From the NCBI GenBank assembly GCA_020723255.1, contig DYJH01000005.1, positions 2,437 to 44,793 on the forward strand: a DNA stretch of 42,357 nt. Direction: 5' to 3'. Under the pieces are notes generated by a model. That model was not told the origin of the DNA, made no database searches, and was given only the letters and a program-made list of their open reading frames with translations. The position numbers and the translations under genes were made by a program. Every line of letters begins with the position of its first letter. Positions within the stretch are counted from its first letter, which is position 1. This DNA is from Desulfonema limicola. GTDB lineage: Bacteria > Desulfobacterota > Desulfobacteria > Desulfobacterales > RPRI01. Shown here piece after piece: positions 41,266 to 42,357 of the stretch.

Positions 41266-42053
41266 CAGAGCAATCTTCGATTGTGGCCGGAATAGATATT
41301 GGGGCCGCAACTGCAAAGGCAGTGGTTTTAAATGGCATCAAACTGATATCGTCTTATGTTATGCCGACCGGAGAAAATGTCAAGAAAGCTGCGTGGTTGG
41401 TAATGAAGCAGGCACTTGGGGAGGTTGGCATGACCATAGACGATATTGGGTATATCATTGCAACCGGTTATGGAAGAAGAAAGGTGGAATTTGCCAATGA
41501 AGTTATAACCGAAGTTTCCTGTCATGCAAAGGGCGTCAACTCGCTTCTGCCTGAGGCAAGGACTGTAATAGATATCGGCGGGCAGGACAGTAAGGTTATA
41601 ACGGTTGATAATAAAGGAAACATTATCAATTTTGCGATGAATGACAAATGTGCGGCCGGCACCGGAAGATTTCTTGAAGTCATGGCCAGAGCGCTGAATG
41701 CAGAGATAGAAGATATCGGGCAGATTTCTTTAAATGGACTTTTGCCGTGCCAGATCAGCAATACCTGCACCGTGTTTGCTGAGTCGGAAATGGTGACTTT
41801 AAGAGCTGAAGGTGAAAGCCGTGAAAATATTCTTGCCGGAATTCATGATGCGATGGCACATAGAGTTGTTATTATGGGTAAAAGTATTGGTTTTAAAAAC
41901 CAGATTGTTTTTACGGGTGGAGTTGCCAGAAACACAGGGATGAAAAAGGCCCTGGAGAAAAGAATAGGAGAAGGTATAACAGTTCCTGAAAAGCCACAAA
42001 TAATCGGTGCTCTTGGAGCCGCAATAATTGCAAGAGGTAAAGTTTTACTTTAA
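41262..42053 (+). CDS. ATP-dependent activator (HgdC/BcrD-like) of the dehydratase/reductase
   Basis: This 263-residue ASKHA-fold ATPase matches HgdC (about 260). It has phosphate 1 DIGAATAK (12-19), ATGYGRR (67-73), phosphate 2 DIGGQDSK (104-111), the cluster-ligand cysteines C130 in NDKCAAGTGRF and C169 in SNTCTVF, and adenosine motif TGGVARN. Homodimers of this family share one 4Fe-4S cluster at the interface and drive ATP-dependent low-potential electron transfer into the partner enzyme. A single activator gene fits the homodimeric dehydratase type better than the BcrA/BcrD heterodimer of class I benzoyl-CoA reductase. The start overlaps the previous stop; AAGGAAAAGG lies upstream. Confidence 0.93.
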   Translation: MTEQSSIVAGIDIGAATAKAVVLNGIKLISSYVMPTGENVKKAAWLVMKQALGEVGMTIDDIGYIIATGYGRRKVEFANEVITEVSCHAKGVNSLLPEARTVIDIGGQDSKVITVDNKGNIINFAMNDKCAAGTGRFLEVMARALNAEIEDIGQISLNGLLPCQISNTCTVFAESEMVTLRAEGESRENILAGIHDAMAHRVVIMGKSIGFKNQIVFTGGVARNTGMKKALEKRIGEGITVPEKPQIIGALGAAIIARGKVLL

Positions 42054-42357
42054 TATTTTCCCAATTTATTTTTTTCAGATGATTTTCCCATTCCATAGTT
42101 TTTCCAGAAAGACTTTCCATGGGAATATGGCAATGTCGTCTTGCGTTCTTCTTTCATGTTGGTCGCAACTGACAATGGCAAAATTCTGAATATTTTCTTC
42201 TTCCTTTAATATGCTGAGTAAGATAGAGATATCCTTAAAATCAGTAATAGAGTTTCTTTATTTAATACAACTTTCTAAATTTTTAACTATATTAATATAT
42301 CCGGGTCTGCGACATAAATATGGGTAAAAACTTAACAAGGCGGGATATTCCTCCTAT
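42054..42357. other. Downstream non-coding region to window end
   Basis: About 300 bases after the activator stop. I see no credible open frame with a ribosome site, no convincing terminator and no RNA gene; composition is AT-rich. A gene could begin just beyond the window. Confidence 0.5.

Noticed and set aside
36091-42053. Naming the cluster a benzoyl-CoA reductase (bcrABCD)
   Set aside because: There is one activator rather than the BcrA/BcrD pair, a Cys-less beta subunit and two alpha copies. The substrate cannot be read from the sequence, so bcr symbols were not used.
1-42357. CRISPR arrays, tRNA genes, insertion sequences or prophage
   Set aside because: No regularly spaced repeats, cloverleaf-like segments, transposase, integrase or phage structural genes were recognised on either strand.

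Overview
The window reads as a moderately AT-rich chromosomal segment of a strictly anaerobic member of Desulfobacterota, most likely Desulfobacterales. The evidence is family content: a membrane FeS quinone reductase of the EtfD/EMO type, a PxxKW cysteine-rich protein, a DUF2845 protein, a fused TIGR03960/DUF2344 radical SAM protein next to rng, several radical SAM enzymes and a radical-type acyl-CoA dehydratase/arene reductase cluster. No rRNA, tRNA, CRISPR array, phage gene or insertion sequence was seen. The lineage call is inference from gene families only.

Layout. 1-2418 (+): the 3' part of a CCA-adding enzyme overlapping a sigma-54 activator response regulator. 2394-6576 (-): a histidine kinase convergent with that regulator, two small secreted Ala/Lys-rich paralogues (one behind a good sigma-54 promoter, the other cut by an amber codon) and asnS. 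6687-13395 (+): fused radical SAM/DUF2344 protein, rng, EtfD-like protein, dtd. 13562-15022 (-): elbB and a short-chain dehydrogenase. 15297-15644 (+): DUF2845 protein. 15652-17988 (-): a diguanylate cyclase and an AveC-like membrane protein. 18333-29592 (+): PxxKW protein behind a strong promoter plus terminator-like leader, then a tightly coupled block kamA-pnp-mtaD-mtaD-ade-mtnA, then antiporter-usp, yhbY and tpx. 29615-33057 (-): GDT1-like half protein, transketolase, a radical SAM protein. 33351-34385 (+): a 33-residue lysine-rich protein and an amidohydrolase. 34440-35768 (-): amt behind a sigma-54 promoter. 36091-42053 (+): the dehydratase/reductase-like operon.

The 18.8-26.1 kb block is a purine-thionucleoside salvage operon. 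Its genes can deaminate methylthioadenosine (or 5'-deoxyadenosine or S-adenosylhomocysteine), cleave the inosine product by phosphorolysis, deaminate adenine and isomerise the sugar phosphate. A lysine 2,3-aminomutase gene is translationally coupled to its front.

The most unusual region is 36-42 kb. A beta-type (HgdB/BcrC-like) subunit has lost all three expected cluster cysteines. Two gap-free alpha-type (HgdA/BcrB-like) paralogues keep theirs. A 352-residue protein of uncertain CrtC/AttH lipocalin type sits between the paralogues, and a single HgdC-like ATP-dependent activator closes the operon. This matches neither a canonical 2-hydroxyacyl-CoA dehydratase nor a class I benzoyl-CoA reductase, and is my best candidate for an undescribed system.
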